Below are positions 1 to 7,536 of a stretch of DNA of 64,000 bases, in pieces. A program made the translations under genes and the position numbers. The notes beneath the pieces were generated by a model that was not told the origin of the DNA, made no database searches, and saw only the letters and a list, made by a program, of their open reading frames with translations. Source of the stretch: JBLIRR01 sp049472395 (GTDB lineage: Bacteria; SZUA-182; DTGQ01; JBLIRR01). The DNA is taken from the NCBI GenBank assembly GCA_049472395.1, contig JBLIRR010000016.1, forward strand, positions 1-64,000. Direction: 5' to 3'. Positions within the stretch are counted from its first letter, which is position 1. Each line of letters opens with the position of its first letter.

Positions 1-461
1 CAGATTTCAGCGATGGGTAAGGGCGCAGAACAACCAATCCATTGGCCGTTCTGGCAGATTTCTGTACCAGTGCCGCACGGAGTTGAGCAGATTCGAGACA
101 ATCCCTCATCAACGTAACCATCGCAGTCATTATCCTTGTTATCGCAGATTTCAGCGATGGGTAAGGGCGCAGAACAACCAATCCATTGGCCGTTCTGGCA
201 GATTTCTGTACCAGTGCCGCATGGAGTTGAGCAGATTCGAGACAATCTCTCATCAACGTAACCATCGCAGTCATTATCCTTGTTATCGCAGATTTCAGCG
301 ATGGGTAAGGGCGCAGAACAACCAATCCATTGGCCGTTCTGGCAGATTTCTGTACCAGTGCCGCACGGGGTTGAGCAGATTCGAGACAAGCCCTCATCAA
401 CGTAACCATCGCAGTCATTATCCTTGTTATCACAAATTTCAGCGACTGGTAAGGGCGCAGT
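1..461 (-). repeat. 144-bp tandem repeats encoding 48-aa Cys-rich modules
   Basis: Units begin at 91, 235 and 379 with exact 144-bp spacing; a further copy is cut by the left edge and the last one decays after about 461. The two complete copies (91-234 and 235-378) differ at only three bases by eye, one of which changes Gly to Arg. Each unit encodes one CDNKDNDCDGYVDEG module plus an ICSTPCGTGTEICQNGQW segment. Near identity at DNA level implies recent expansion or gene conversion. Confidence 0.9.
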
Positions 462-833
462 ACAATGTTCTCCATCATAAACACAGCTTACTTCATTGGA
501 ATAACCACTTTCATTGTGTGATGTATCATACGCAGTAGCTACGAAGTAATAAGTTGCACCACTTATTTCAGGAAGAGAGACTTGACAGAGAACCTGATTA
601 GAATCACTATATATTACCTTTGTCTTATCAGACGTATAGACATCAAATCCATTTTCGTAATCTGCAGAGGATTCTGTTTTATAATAAATATTATAACCAG
701 CAAGATCAGGCTCGGTGTTGGCATCCCAGGCAAGAGTAACAGTGAAAGCATATGTGAGCTTTAAAAAACAAAGAAAAAAAATTTGAGCTATCAATAGGCA
801 TTTAAATAGCAATATTATATCATCCACACGCAC
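1..833 (-). CDS. Secreted fibronectin-III / MopE-type Cys-rich repeat protein, 3' end cut by window
   Basis: On the minus strand an open frame runs from about 840 to the window edge without a stop, so the gene is partial. It begins with a hydrophobic signal peptide (ending FLKLTYA), followed by a fibronectin type III-like domain at about residues 34-125 (AWDANTEPDLAGYNIYY ... TYYFVATAYD). After about residue 130 come 48-residue Cys-rich repeats with the core CDNKDNDCDGYVDEG. This core is the Asp/Asn-rich putative metal-binding motif of MopE-like surface proteins. There is no ATG; GTG at 833 or 827, or TTG at 839, are the possible starts, none with a good ribosome site. Likely exported and surface exposed; metal (Ca or Cu) binding is inferred from the family. 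Sure of strand and repeats, less sure of the start. Confidence 0.8.
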   Translation of the reverse strand, partial: MRVDDIILLFKCLLIAQIFFLCFLKLTYAFTVTLAWDANTEPDLAGYNIYYKTESSADYENGFDVYTSDKTKVIYSDSNQVLCQVSLPEISGATYYFVATAYDTSHNESGYSNEVSCVYDGEHCTAPLPVAEICDNKDNDCDGYVDEGLSRICSTPCGTGTEICQNGQWIGCSAPLPIAEICDNKDNDCDGYVDERLSRICSTPCGTGTEICQNGQWIGCSAPLPIAEICDNKDNDCDGYVDEGLSRICSTPCGTGTEICQNGQWIGCSAPLPIAEI

Positions 834-1019
834 ACGCAATTTATTTTTCTTTATAATTACTTCCAAAAAATTAATTAGTATATAATATTATACATCAAAA
901 TCAGAAAAACTGATGCGAAAACAGAATGATAGATAATGAAATGCGACGTCACAAAGCCAAAATGGTTGAGTATTTTCAGATTGCAGCATTACTTTGAACG
1001 TGAGTTCATTATGTTATTT

Positions 1020-1571
1020 TTAGCTATTTGACGGTTTGTCCTGGCAGTATCTGTCCCTTTCGCTATAGATGCACCCGCAGTAAGGCTGGCGATAAAGCTC
1101 GAGCTTTTTTGATCGCTCGATGCCTTCTTTCCATCCTTCTCGAAAATCTCTGTATAAAAAGGGCACGTGGTATTGTTTGGCAAGGCTCTCCGCAATCTCA
1201 CGAATGATCTCATGCTTTTGAAATTTGCTATAAAGGAGGGTTGTACTAAAACAGTCAAATTTTCCATGTCGGGCAGTAATCACTGCCTGCTTAAGACGCA
1301 TATGATAACAATAGATACAACGGCTGTCCTCCCGAAATGCGACGGATTGTAAAAATTTTTCAAGGTCGTACGTTTCATCATAGATTATTCCCATGCGGCT
1401 TTCTTGAGATTCAAGCTGCTTAACTGTGTCTGCTCTTTTTTTAAATTCCAGGAAAGGGTGGATGTTGGGATTGAAGAAATAACCCATGACAGTGAATCCT
1501 TCTTCATTTAATATTCGATAGGGATAAAGGTAGCACGGGCCACAACATATATGTACTAATATCTTTTGCAT
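1020..1571 (-). CDS. queH: Epoxyqueuosine reductase QueH (DUF208 family)
   Basis: A 183-residue protein of the QueH family, which carries out the last step of queuosine tRNA modification (epoxyqueuosine to queuosine) with an iron-sulfur/iron centre. Visible cysteines are CCGPC at residues 9-13, CIYC at about 85-88 and CGC at about 165-167, the expected metal-binding set. I chose ATG at 1571 because QueH proteins begin just before HICCGPC; the open frame continues to GTG at 1601 but adds only a hydrophobic stub. It is the last minus-strand gene after cheR, separated from it by a strong hairpin, so it may have its own promoter. Family call is firm; whether this or QueG acts in the cell is not known from here. 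Confidence 0.9.
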   Translation of the reverse strand: MQKILVHICCGPCYLYPYRILNEEGFTVMGYFFNPNIHPFLEFKKRADTVKQLESQESRMGIIYDETYDLEKFLQSVAFREDSRCIYCYHMRLKQAVITARHGKFDCFSTTLLYSKFQKHEIIREIAESLAKQYHVPFLYRDFREGWKEGIERSKKLELYRQPYCGCIYSERDRYCQDKPSNS

Positions 1572-1682
1572 AATAAATAATATAAAAAATAGAGGAGACA
1601 CCAGTTATCAAATGCCTATCTCATTGGTATCTCTTATGTATTTTAGTATATAAAAAAGGATGGGAGAAAATCAAGATTTTAT

Positions 1683-1732
1683 CAGCAATTCATTATGGCT
1701 AACAAGACAATTGGCCATAATGAGAATTGCTG
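1683..1732 (-). terminator. Hairpin after cheR, probable terminator of the chemotaxis operon
   Basis: Arms 1683-1699 and 1714-1732 pair over 17 bp with a 2-nt bulge and a 14-nt loop. It sits 5 bases past the cheR stop. The plus-strand side is followed by a T-rich run at 1736-1746, the minus side only by a weak one, so it may act in either direction. The right arm matches an intergenic sequence near 51212. Confidence 0.55.
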
Positions 1733-1737
1733 AGATT

Positions 1738-2586
1738 TTATTTTTTAATGCGAAAGTATAAGCCTCTCTTATACTCAAGTGTTTCAAAATCATTATTATA
1801 TTCACTGATCGACGCCGGAGCGCCAAGAAAAAGGTAACCACCAGGAGTTAAAGCTTTGGCTATTTTATTGAAAAGCTCCTTTTTAAAATTATAAGAGAAA
1901 TAAATGGCCACGTACCGGAACATGATAATATCGAAATGACCGAGGCTTATAAAGCTATCTTTAAGATTAAATTTTTTATAGGTCACCATATTCTTGACTA
2001 CTTCCTTTATATAATATATATTATCATTGTTTTCGAAATATCTATTTAGTATCACGAGCGGAACACCTCTACTAATTGCAAGTGTATCATATTTTCCTTC
2101 TATTGCCTTGGCGAGGGCTGAAGGAGAGATATCAGTCGCGATAATCTCAAACATTTCCGGTTGTAAAATGGGATGGTGTTTGATATATTCAAGGATAGTG
2201 ATGACAATGGAGTATGGTTCCTGGCCGGTTGAGCACCCAGCGGACCATATTCTAATTTTGTTTCGTGTGCCACCTACGACGTGCTCCTGATACTCAGGAA
2301 GTATTTTATCGCTTATGATCGAAAAAGGTTTCCCATCCCTGAACCATAACGTTTCGTTTGTTGTCATGGCATCGACAATACTATCACGCAACTCGTAAGA
2401 AATGGCGTTCTTCGCCTTGTGATAGAAATCACGAAAGGAGGTGCAATCATTTGCCCTCGCAAGATCTGACAGGCGGCTTTGAATAAGATAGTGTTTTTCA
2501 TCTCCGATCAATATGCCACAACTTTCCTGAATGTAATCCCGAAGGAGCTTAAACTCTTTTCTGCTTAAAGGCAAATCGATTGTCAC
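1738..2586 (-). CDS. cheR: Chemotaxis protein methyltransferase CheR
   Basis: A 282-residue CheR that transfers methyl groups from S-adenosylmethionine to glutamates of chemoreceptors. The N-terminal helical domain carries MTTNETLWFRD (~residues 74-84). The Rossmann domain has the SAM loop WSAGCSTGQEPYS (~113-125) and ATDIS. The usual CRNV-IYF motif reads FRYVAIYF, so the common Asn is Tyr; related CheR proteins may share this. No tetratricopeptide extension is present. Its ATG overlaps the cheB stop by four bases (ATGA), so the two opposing receptor modification enzymes are translationally coupled. Last chemotaxis gene of the operon. Confidence 0.95.
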   Translation of the reverse strand: MTIDLPLSRKEFKLLRDYIQESCGILIGDEKHYLIQSRLSDLARANDCTSFRDFYHKAKNAISYELRDSIVDAMTTNETLWFRDGKPFSIISDKILPEYQEHVVGGTRNKIRIWSAGCSTGQEPYSIVITILEYIKHHPILQPEMFEIIATDISPSALAKAIEGKYDTLAISRGVPLVILNRYFENNDNIYYIKEVVKNMVTYKKFNLKDSFISLGHFDIIMFRYVAIYFSYNFKKELFNKIAKALTPGGYLFLGAPASISEYNNDFETLEYKRGLYFRIKK

Positions 2587-3671
2587 ACATTTTTCCCTTT
2601 ATAAATCTCAATTATTCTTTGAGCAATATTATCAAGATCAACCGTTTCATCTGAAAGCCCTGCTTTATATGTGCCTCGTGGCATACCATACACGACGCAA
2701 CTTCGTTCACTCTGCGTTAAACAATAACAGTTTTTTTTCTTTAAAGCCCTGACACCAGCCACTCCATCGGATCCCATGCCGGTCATGATTACTGCCAATA
2801 CTCCTCTTTGTCCATAGTACTCTGCAACGGAACGGAAAAGTACGTCCACAGAAGGCCGACAGGAATTTTCAGGTGGCCCGTCATCTAATCCAATTACCGG
2901 TTGACCTTGTGCTGAACGAATCACCATATGGCGCCCTCCTTTGGCAATAATAACTGTTCCCGCTTTTACAGGGAGATTTTCGGAGGCCTCAACTACGCGC
3001 AAAGGGGATTTCCTATCTAAGGAAAGGGCTAAGCTATCGGTAAAGTTCTCGGGCATGTGTTGCACAATGACGACTGGTAAAAGAAAATTTATGGGCAAAA
3101 GAGGGATCACCCTATGGAGGGCAGCAGGGCCTCCTGTAGATACACCAATCGCCAGAATACCAAAGCTTCGAGGAAGTGACACTTTATAATCAGCACTTGT
3201 AGTCTTGGTCGAAAATAGATTAGATTCACTGGAGGTGGATATGAGACCAGATCTGCCTTTTAAAAGAAGCTTTGCGCCGACAAGACGTATAATGTGCTCC
3301 AGGTCTCTCCTGAATCCTGAAAGAGCATGTTCAAGAGCATTCATCTCTGGTTTATGAACGTATCCGATAGCCCCCATTTTCTTTGCCTTGTTACATTCTT
3401 CGGATGATTCCTGATGAGAGTCACCAAGCATAATAATGGCTATATCGAGAAATCTTTCTTTAATATCCTGAAGCACCTGGAACCCATTCATTTCAGGCAT
3501 ATCAATATCAAGCAGAATAAGATCAATCTCTTGCTGTTCTAATTTCCTTAATGCTATAGTCCCGTTGGCAACACTTCCGATAATATCTATCTCAGGGAGT
3601 GCAGAGGCTGTTTCCTTTAATAGTTTCCGGTAAGCTACTTGGTCGTCTACAATAAGGGTTTTAATGGACAT
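2583..3671 (-). CDS. cheB: Chemotaxis response regulator / protein-glutamate methylesterase CheB
   Basis: A 362-residue two-domain enzyme. The receiver domain (1-120) has the acidic pair in IVDDQ, phospho-acceptor Asp in LLLDIDMP and Lys in YVHKPE. The C-terminal methylesterase (~165-355) shows the Ser-His-Asp triad: Ser in GVSTGGP, His in VQHMPENF and Asp in MTGMGSDG. It removes or deamidates receptor glutamate groups when phosphorylated by CheA. It follows the MCP gene after a hairpin and overlaps cheR. The receiver's usual Ser/Thr switch lies in an unusual context (IIMLGDSH). Because the adjacent cheA is deleted for its catalytic core, the kinase that phosphorylates CheB is uncertain. Confidence 0.95.
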   Translation of the reverse strand: MSIKTLIVDDQVAYRKLLKETASALPEIDIIGSVANGTIALRKLEQQEIDLILLDIDMPEMNGFQVLQDIKERFLDIAIIMLGDSHQESSEECNKAKKMGAIGYVHKPEMNALEHALSGFRRDLEHIIRLVGAKLLLKGRSGLISTSSESNLFSTKTTSADYKVSLPRSFGILAIGVSTGGPAALHRVIPLLPINFLLPVVIVQHMPENFTDSLALSLDRKSPLRVVEASENLPVKAGTVIIAKGGRHMVIRSAQGQPVIGLDDGPPENSCRPSVDVLFRSVAEYYGQRGVLAVIMTGMGSDGVAGVRALKKKNCYCLTQSERSCVVYGMPRGTYKAGLSDETVDLDNIAQRIIEIYKGKNV

Positions 3672-3744
3672 TGCTCTGTTTACTCTTTAATGTTAATGTC
3701 AAAGGTATATCATCCACGTTAATGGCGAAGAGAGATAATATGCA

Positions 3745-3794
3745 AAGCTCCGCCAAAATGAGCCTTTCCATTGCGTCAATGTTCGGCGGAGCTT
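3745..3794 (-). terminator. Hairpin immediately after the MCP gene
   Basis: Perfect 10-bp stem AAGCTCCGCC/GGCGGAGCTT (arms 3745-3754 and 3785-3794) with a 30-nt loop, its right arm touching the MCP stop codon. No long T-run follows, so it may be an attenuator or mRNA-stabilising hairpin between the MCP gene and cheBR. The arms resemble the hairpin at 51366-51406. Confidence 0.5.
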
Positions 3795-5461
3795 CACTGT
3801 GAGTCAATGTTAAACCTTAAATTGGTTGACAATTTCACGCAGGCTCCCTGCCATTTTTTAAGATCTCCTGCGCTCAGTTTTGTCTCTTCTGTTCCATGTA
3901 CCATATTACCTATTGCCGTGCTTACTGTTTGTGTATTGGCAGTTAGATTTTTAATACCATTGGCTGTTTCCTTAACATTATTGGCAACTTCACTTGCGGC
4001 ATTATTGGCGCTCCCCACATTCTTAGCAATTTTGTTCATTGTTGCCGATTGCTCCTCGACCGCGCTCACAATAGTCTGCGATATATTATTTACCTCTTCA
4101 ACAATACTTGTTATATTTTCAATCGCACTTATAGATGACCTGGTATTATTTTGCATTTCTTCAATTTGCTTTTCGATTTCATCAGTGGCCTGGGTCGTTT
4201 GTTTCGCGAGTTCCTTTACTTCATTGGCAACAACGGCGAATCCTTTTCCCGCTTTTCCTGCAGAGGCTGCTTCAATGGCGGCATTAAGAGCAAGTAAGTT
4301 GGTTTGTGCTGCAATGTCGGTAATGACATTTAAAACCTTCCCAATCTCTTTTGCAGAGCCCTCCAGTCTTTCCATCATTTCCTTAGTCCGGCGGCCCTGG
4401 TTATTCGCTTCAGAGGCTATTTGTGATTCTTTTTGGCAGTTTTGTGAAATCTCGTTAATGGATGAACTCATTTCCTCAATGGAAGTCGCAACCGTGTTCA
4501 CAGAGAGTGACATGTCACTGGCAGCAGCTGAAATATTATTCACATTAGAAGAGGTTTGTTCAGTAATCATGGCAACTTGTTTTGAATCTTCGGCCATTTT
4601 TTCAGAATCAGAAGCCATTTGAGAAGATGTGGAGGATAATTTTTCTGAGGCCTCATAAAGTAACTCAGTATTGCTGGATATTTTACTAATTATTTCGTGA
4701 AATTTTTCAATAAAAATGTTAAAACCGTGGGAGAGCTCTCCAATCTCATCATTCGTCTGATTTTGAATGCGTTTTGTGAGATCACCTTCAGTAATATTCT
4801 TGAGTACTCCGAGGATATTCCCAAGCGTAACGGTAAAATAGCGCGCTATGATAAATGTAAGAAGACCTATTATAATAATCGAGATAATACTCACCACCGT
4901 GAGAATCATCACAATGCTTTTTTTAATCACCCTTATATCTTGGTCAATATATTTCCCACTAAGACCGATTATGAGATTTCCGAGGATCTTACTCTGATCT
5001 AAAATTTCAGTTTTTGCCTCAATCACATGCACATCTTTGCTCTTTTTGAGCCTTTCGGCCAATTGGATTACGCTCATTTTATAGATAGAATCGTCCATCT
5101 CCTTGATGTGTTCATTTTGTTTATCGATGTAAGTGGTCAAAGGGTGATTGTTTGTATCCAGAATATATGCATAAATAACCTCTTTGTCCAAACAGACTTT
5201 CCTCACGTATTCTTCTAATACGGTATTATCATATGAATAAATAGGATCAACCGAGACCAGAGCCACGAAATCCCCGAGCGTTTCTCCTCTTACGAGGAGG
5301 GCCTGGTATAACTTTTCTTGGAATTTATGCGAGAAAAACCGTCCGATAAATAGGCCTGTCGCAATAAAGGTAATAACCACCATGAGCACAATAGGAAGCA
5401 TGATCTTCCATTTGATGCTGTGTGATTTTTTTAAAGATAAAAATGAAATTATGTTGCCCAT
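3794..5461 (-). CDS. Methyl-accepting chemotaxis protein
   Basis: A 555-residue transmembrane chemoreceptor. TM1 is at about 18-40, followed by a ~140-residue periplasmic sensor (43-182, probably single-Cache type), TM2 at about 183-207, a HAMP linker and the coiled-coil signalling domain. The signalling tip contains AQTNLLALNAAIEAA and GFAVVANEVKELA, the CheA/CheW contact region. It lies directly behind a periplasmic substrate-binding protein gene (34-bp gap), which suggests that the binding protein may present a ligand to this receptor. The start ATG lacks a strong ribosome site. The ligand cannot be predicted. Confidence 0.95.
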   Translation of the reverse strand: MGNIISFLSLKKSHSIKWKIMLPIVLMVVITFIATGLFIGRFFSHKFQEKLYQALLVRGETLGDFVALVSVDPIYSYDNTVLEEYVRKVCLDKEVIYAYILDTNNHPLTTYIDKQNEHIKEMDDSIYKMSVIQLAERLKKSKDVHVIEAKTEILDQSKILGNLIIGLSGKYIDQDIRVIKKSIVMILTVVSIISIIIIGLLTFIIARYFTVTLGNILGVLKNITEGDLTKRIQNQTNDEIGELSHGFNIFIEKFHEIISKISSNTELLYEASEKLSSTSSQMASDSEKMAEDSKQVAMITEQTSSNVNNISAAASDMSLSVNTVATSIEEMSSSINEISQNCQKESQIASEANNQGRRTKEMMERLEGSAKEIGKVLNVITDIAAQTNLLALNAAIEAASAGKAGKGFAVVANEVKELAKQTTQATDEIEKQIEEMQNNTRSSISAIENITSIVEEVNNISQTIVSAVEEQSATMNKIAKNVGSANNAASEVANNVKETANGIKNLTANTQTVSTAIGNMVHGTEETKLSAGDLKKWQGACVKLSTNLRFNIDSQ

Positions 5462-5494
5462 GATCGCACACTCTATATAATGAGGTTCTTATTG

Positions 5495-6760
5495 TTATTC
5501 GCCAGGTAGTTTCTCGAGTTCAATCGGTTTTCCATACTGTTTCCTCGTTGCCACCCATTCACTGCGTGTAATAGCAGCTTTTGATCCTGGTGTATCACTG
5601 AGAATTTCGAAGAAATCAAGCCCATATTTATCTTGGCGTACCTGAACAGCTGGTTTGCATTTTACTGCATACACCGTTTGTGTGGACTGATGATCAAAGG
5701 CCCTCCATACCTGGGCATCTTTTAACATTTCATATTGGTGACCTTCGAGAACTTTGATTATCTGAGCGGCATTAAAACTTTTGGCCCGTTCCGCGGCTGC
5801 TTTATATTCGTAAAGAATAGTATAGGCAGAACCACCTGAGCAGCTTGGATAGCGTTTATATTTCTTAGAGAAATTTTCAACAAATCGTTTGCCTCTAGGA
5901 TAGTTATATTTATAAGGGACCTGCCAGCACCAGGGTAGAGCTCCGATCACGCCTTCCATTGCATCTGGTCCGGCTGCATCAGCCATCCCTAATGTCAGGT
6001 TTGGCACAACGATCTGCATAGTATTTTTCATTCCCTTTTCATGGGCAATCTTCACAGCGGAACCCATATCATAACCGAAAAGGACCAGAACCAATATATC
6101 AGGATGTGCGTTTTGCGCAGTCTGCAAGGTAGCTTCAAAGTCGGCCTGCGTTGCACCGGGAAATTTCGTTTTTACACCAGGGTGCATTGTTGTATCAAGC
6201 GTTCCCGTGAGTTTCCGAAAGGATTCTTCGGTAGTCCACCCCCATGTATAATCAGCAACGATATAAAAATATTTTTTACCTTTGTAATCTTTATTGAGGT
6301 AAAAGGTAAGCGCTTTTGCTGCCATCCATGAATCATAGCATTCTCTAAAGGTGTGGCGATGGGCGTCTTTGCCTGTTGTGTCAGTAGAATAGGTGAGAGT
6401 GCCGAAGAAAGGGACACCCTTATTCTGACAAATCTCTCCGGCAGCAATGGCGACACCGCTTGATGACCCACCAAATACCATCTTCACGCCTCGCTTGTCA
6501 ATGAGCTCAGTGACATTTGCACGTGTAATATCCACCTTTGATTGTGAATTCCTGATAACCAATTCGATCTGCTGGCCGAGTATACCACCGGAAGAGTTAA
6601 TTTCTTGAAGAGCAAGCTTTGCTGCCCTTAGCTGATCAAGTCCTTGAGCCGCGTAAGGCCCGGTTTCAGGATAATTGAGACCAATTTTAACGGCTGCACC
6701 GACATTCATACTCGATAATAATATAAAAATGAAAGAAAGTATAAAGATTTTCAGTTTCAT
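5495..6760 (-). CDS. Periplasmic substrate-binding protein, ABC type (branched-chain amino acid/urea-amide family)
   Basis: About 421 residues after choosing ATG at 6760, which has AAGGAAAGGA just upstream and starts the signal peptide MKLKIFILSFIFILLSS ... GAA. The mature protein opens with VKIGLNYPETGPYAAQG, typical of the Peripla_BP_6 (LivJ/FmdD) family that binds amino acids, amides or urea in the periplasm. The frame extends to 6805 but that start would bury the signal peptide. No ABC permease or ATPase is adjacent; instead it sits between cheW and the MCP gene, so a sensory rather than transport role is plausible (inference). Confidence 0.9.
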   Translation of the reverse strand: MKLKIFILSFIFILLSSMNVGAAVKIGLNYPETGPYAAQGLDQLRAAKLALQEINSSGGILGQQIELVIRNSQSKVDITRANVTELIDKRGVKMVFGGSSSGVAIAAGEICQNKGVPFFGTLTYSTDTTGKDAHRHTFRECYDSWMAAKALTFYLNKDYKGKKYFYIVADYTWGWTTEESFRKLTGTLDTTMHPGVKTKFPGATQADFEATLQTAQNAHPDILVLVLFGYDMGSAVKIAHEKGMKNTMQIVVPNLTLGMADAAGPDAMEGVIGALPWCWQVPYKYNYPRGKRFVENFSKKYKRYPSCSGGSAYTILYEYKAAAERAKSFNAAQIIKVLEGHQYEMLKDAQVWRAFDHQSTQTVYAVKCKPAVQVRQDKYGLDFFEILSDTPGSKAAITRSEWVATRKQYGKPIELEKLPGE

Positions 6761-6851
6761 TGTGGTGTCCTTTCCTTGCGTATTGTTGTGTAACGAAATA
6801 ATCAAAAAATGTTTTTTGTATTTTATTCCTCCTTTCTTATATTGGATGGTT

Positions 6852-7325
6852 TTACATCTTAAGAATTTTGCCGGTATTAATGATGATCATTAAATTATCA
6901 GCGAGTTTTGCCACTCCTTTTATATATTTTGCATCAATACCCCTTACATTTGCGGGTGATGGTGCAATCTCTTCAGAATTTATGCGCACTGCATCCCCTG
7001 TGAGATCCACGAGAAGCCCTATGCTGTCTTCAGTGGTTTCATCCTCAAGTTCCCCTGCATTCCGGTATACGGCAAGCTCGCCGCTATTTTTAAGGACAAT
7101 GCATCGGGAGTATTCGGTAATTGTTCTTATTTCAAGACCGAGCCTCACACCGAGATCGAGAACGGTTACAATCTGTCCTCTCAGGTGTAAAAGCCCTTGA
7201 ACAAAATCAGGCGCTTGATCCACTTTCGTAATTTCTGGATTACGAGTTATTTCACGGACCAACAGGATATCCAGCCCGAAGAGGGCTTCACCCACGTAAA
7301 AAGATGAAAATTGCCTCTCTGCCAT
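6852..7325 (-). CDS. cheW: Chemotaxis coupling protein CheW
   Basis: A 157-residue single CheW domain that bridges CheA and chemoreceptors. Characteristic segments are FGLDILLVREI near the N-terminus, VQGLLHLRGQIVTVLDLGVRLGL in the middle and NVRGIDAKYIKGVAKL near the end. The ATG at 7325 is preceded by AAGGAAATAGC. It follows the receiver fragment of the broken cheA by 16 bases. Length and motifs are normal for an intact gene. Confidence 0.95.
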   Translation of the reverse strand: MAERQFSSFYVGEALFGLDILLVREITRNPEITKVDQAPDFVQGLLHLRGQIVTVLDLGVRLGLEIRTITEYSRCIVLKNSGELAVYRNAGELEDETTEDSIGLLVDLTGDAVRINSEEIAPSPANVRGIDAKYIKGVAKLADNLMIIINTGKILKM

Positions 7326-7341
7326 GCTATTTCCTTATTTA

Positions 7342-7536
7342 CTATGAACTGCGATTACTCATGACTTCTCTCTTGTTTAATACTGTGTGTATTGTATGGG
7401 ACAACTTTTCCTTATCCAATTTAATTTCATAGGCATCCAATCCCACATCGTGCCCTTTCTTTTGCGTGCTTTCAGCAGTTAGCGATGTAAGGACTATGAT
7501 GGGCATATTTTTTAATTTATCATCAGCCCTTACCAT
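7342..7536 (-). pseudogene. C-terminal receiver fragment of cheA, downstream of a TGA stop
   Basis: Sixty-four codons that continue the receiver domain begun in the upstream cheA frame. They are in the same frame and separated from it by a single TGA (7537-7539) that is followed directly by ATG. The visible remnant MPIIVLTS and the Lys of YEIKLDK are the beta4 strand and conserved Lys of a receiver. In CheA-receiver hybrids an Arg usually lies where the TGA is (DGFELT-R-MVR), so a CGA-to-TGA change is the simplest cause. Alone this piece lacks the phospho-acceptor Asp and cannot be a working receiver. Confidence 0.75.

Noticed and set aside
1..461. CRISPR-like repetition
   Set aside because: Units are contiguous, coding and 144 bp long, with no unique spacers.
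83..538. 151-codon plus-strand frame with three similar segments
   Set aside because: It is the complement of the minus-strand Cys-rich repeats, which have a signal peptide, FnIII domain and known motif.
3771..4622. Long hydrophobic plus-strand frame
   Set aside because: Antisense to the MCP signalling domain; low-complexity Ser/Ala/Leu composition is typical of the complement of a coiled-coil gene.
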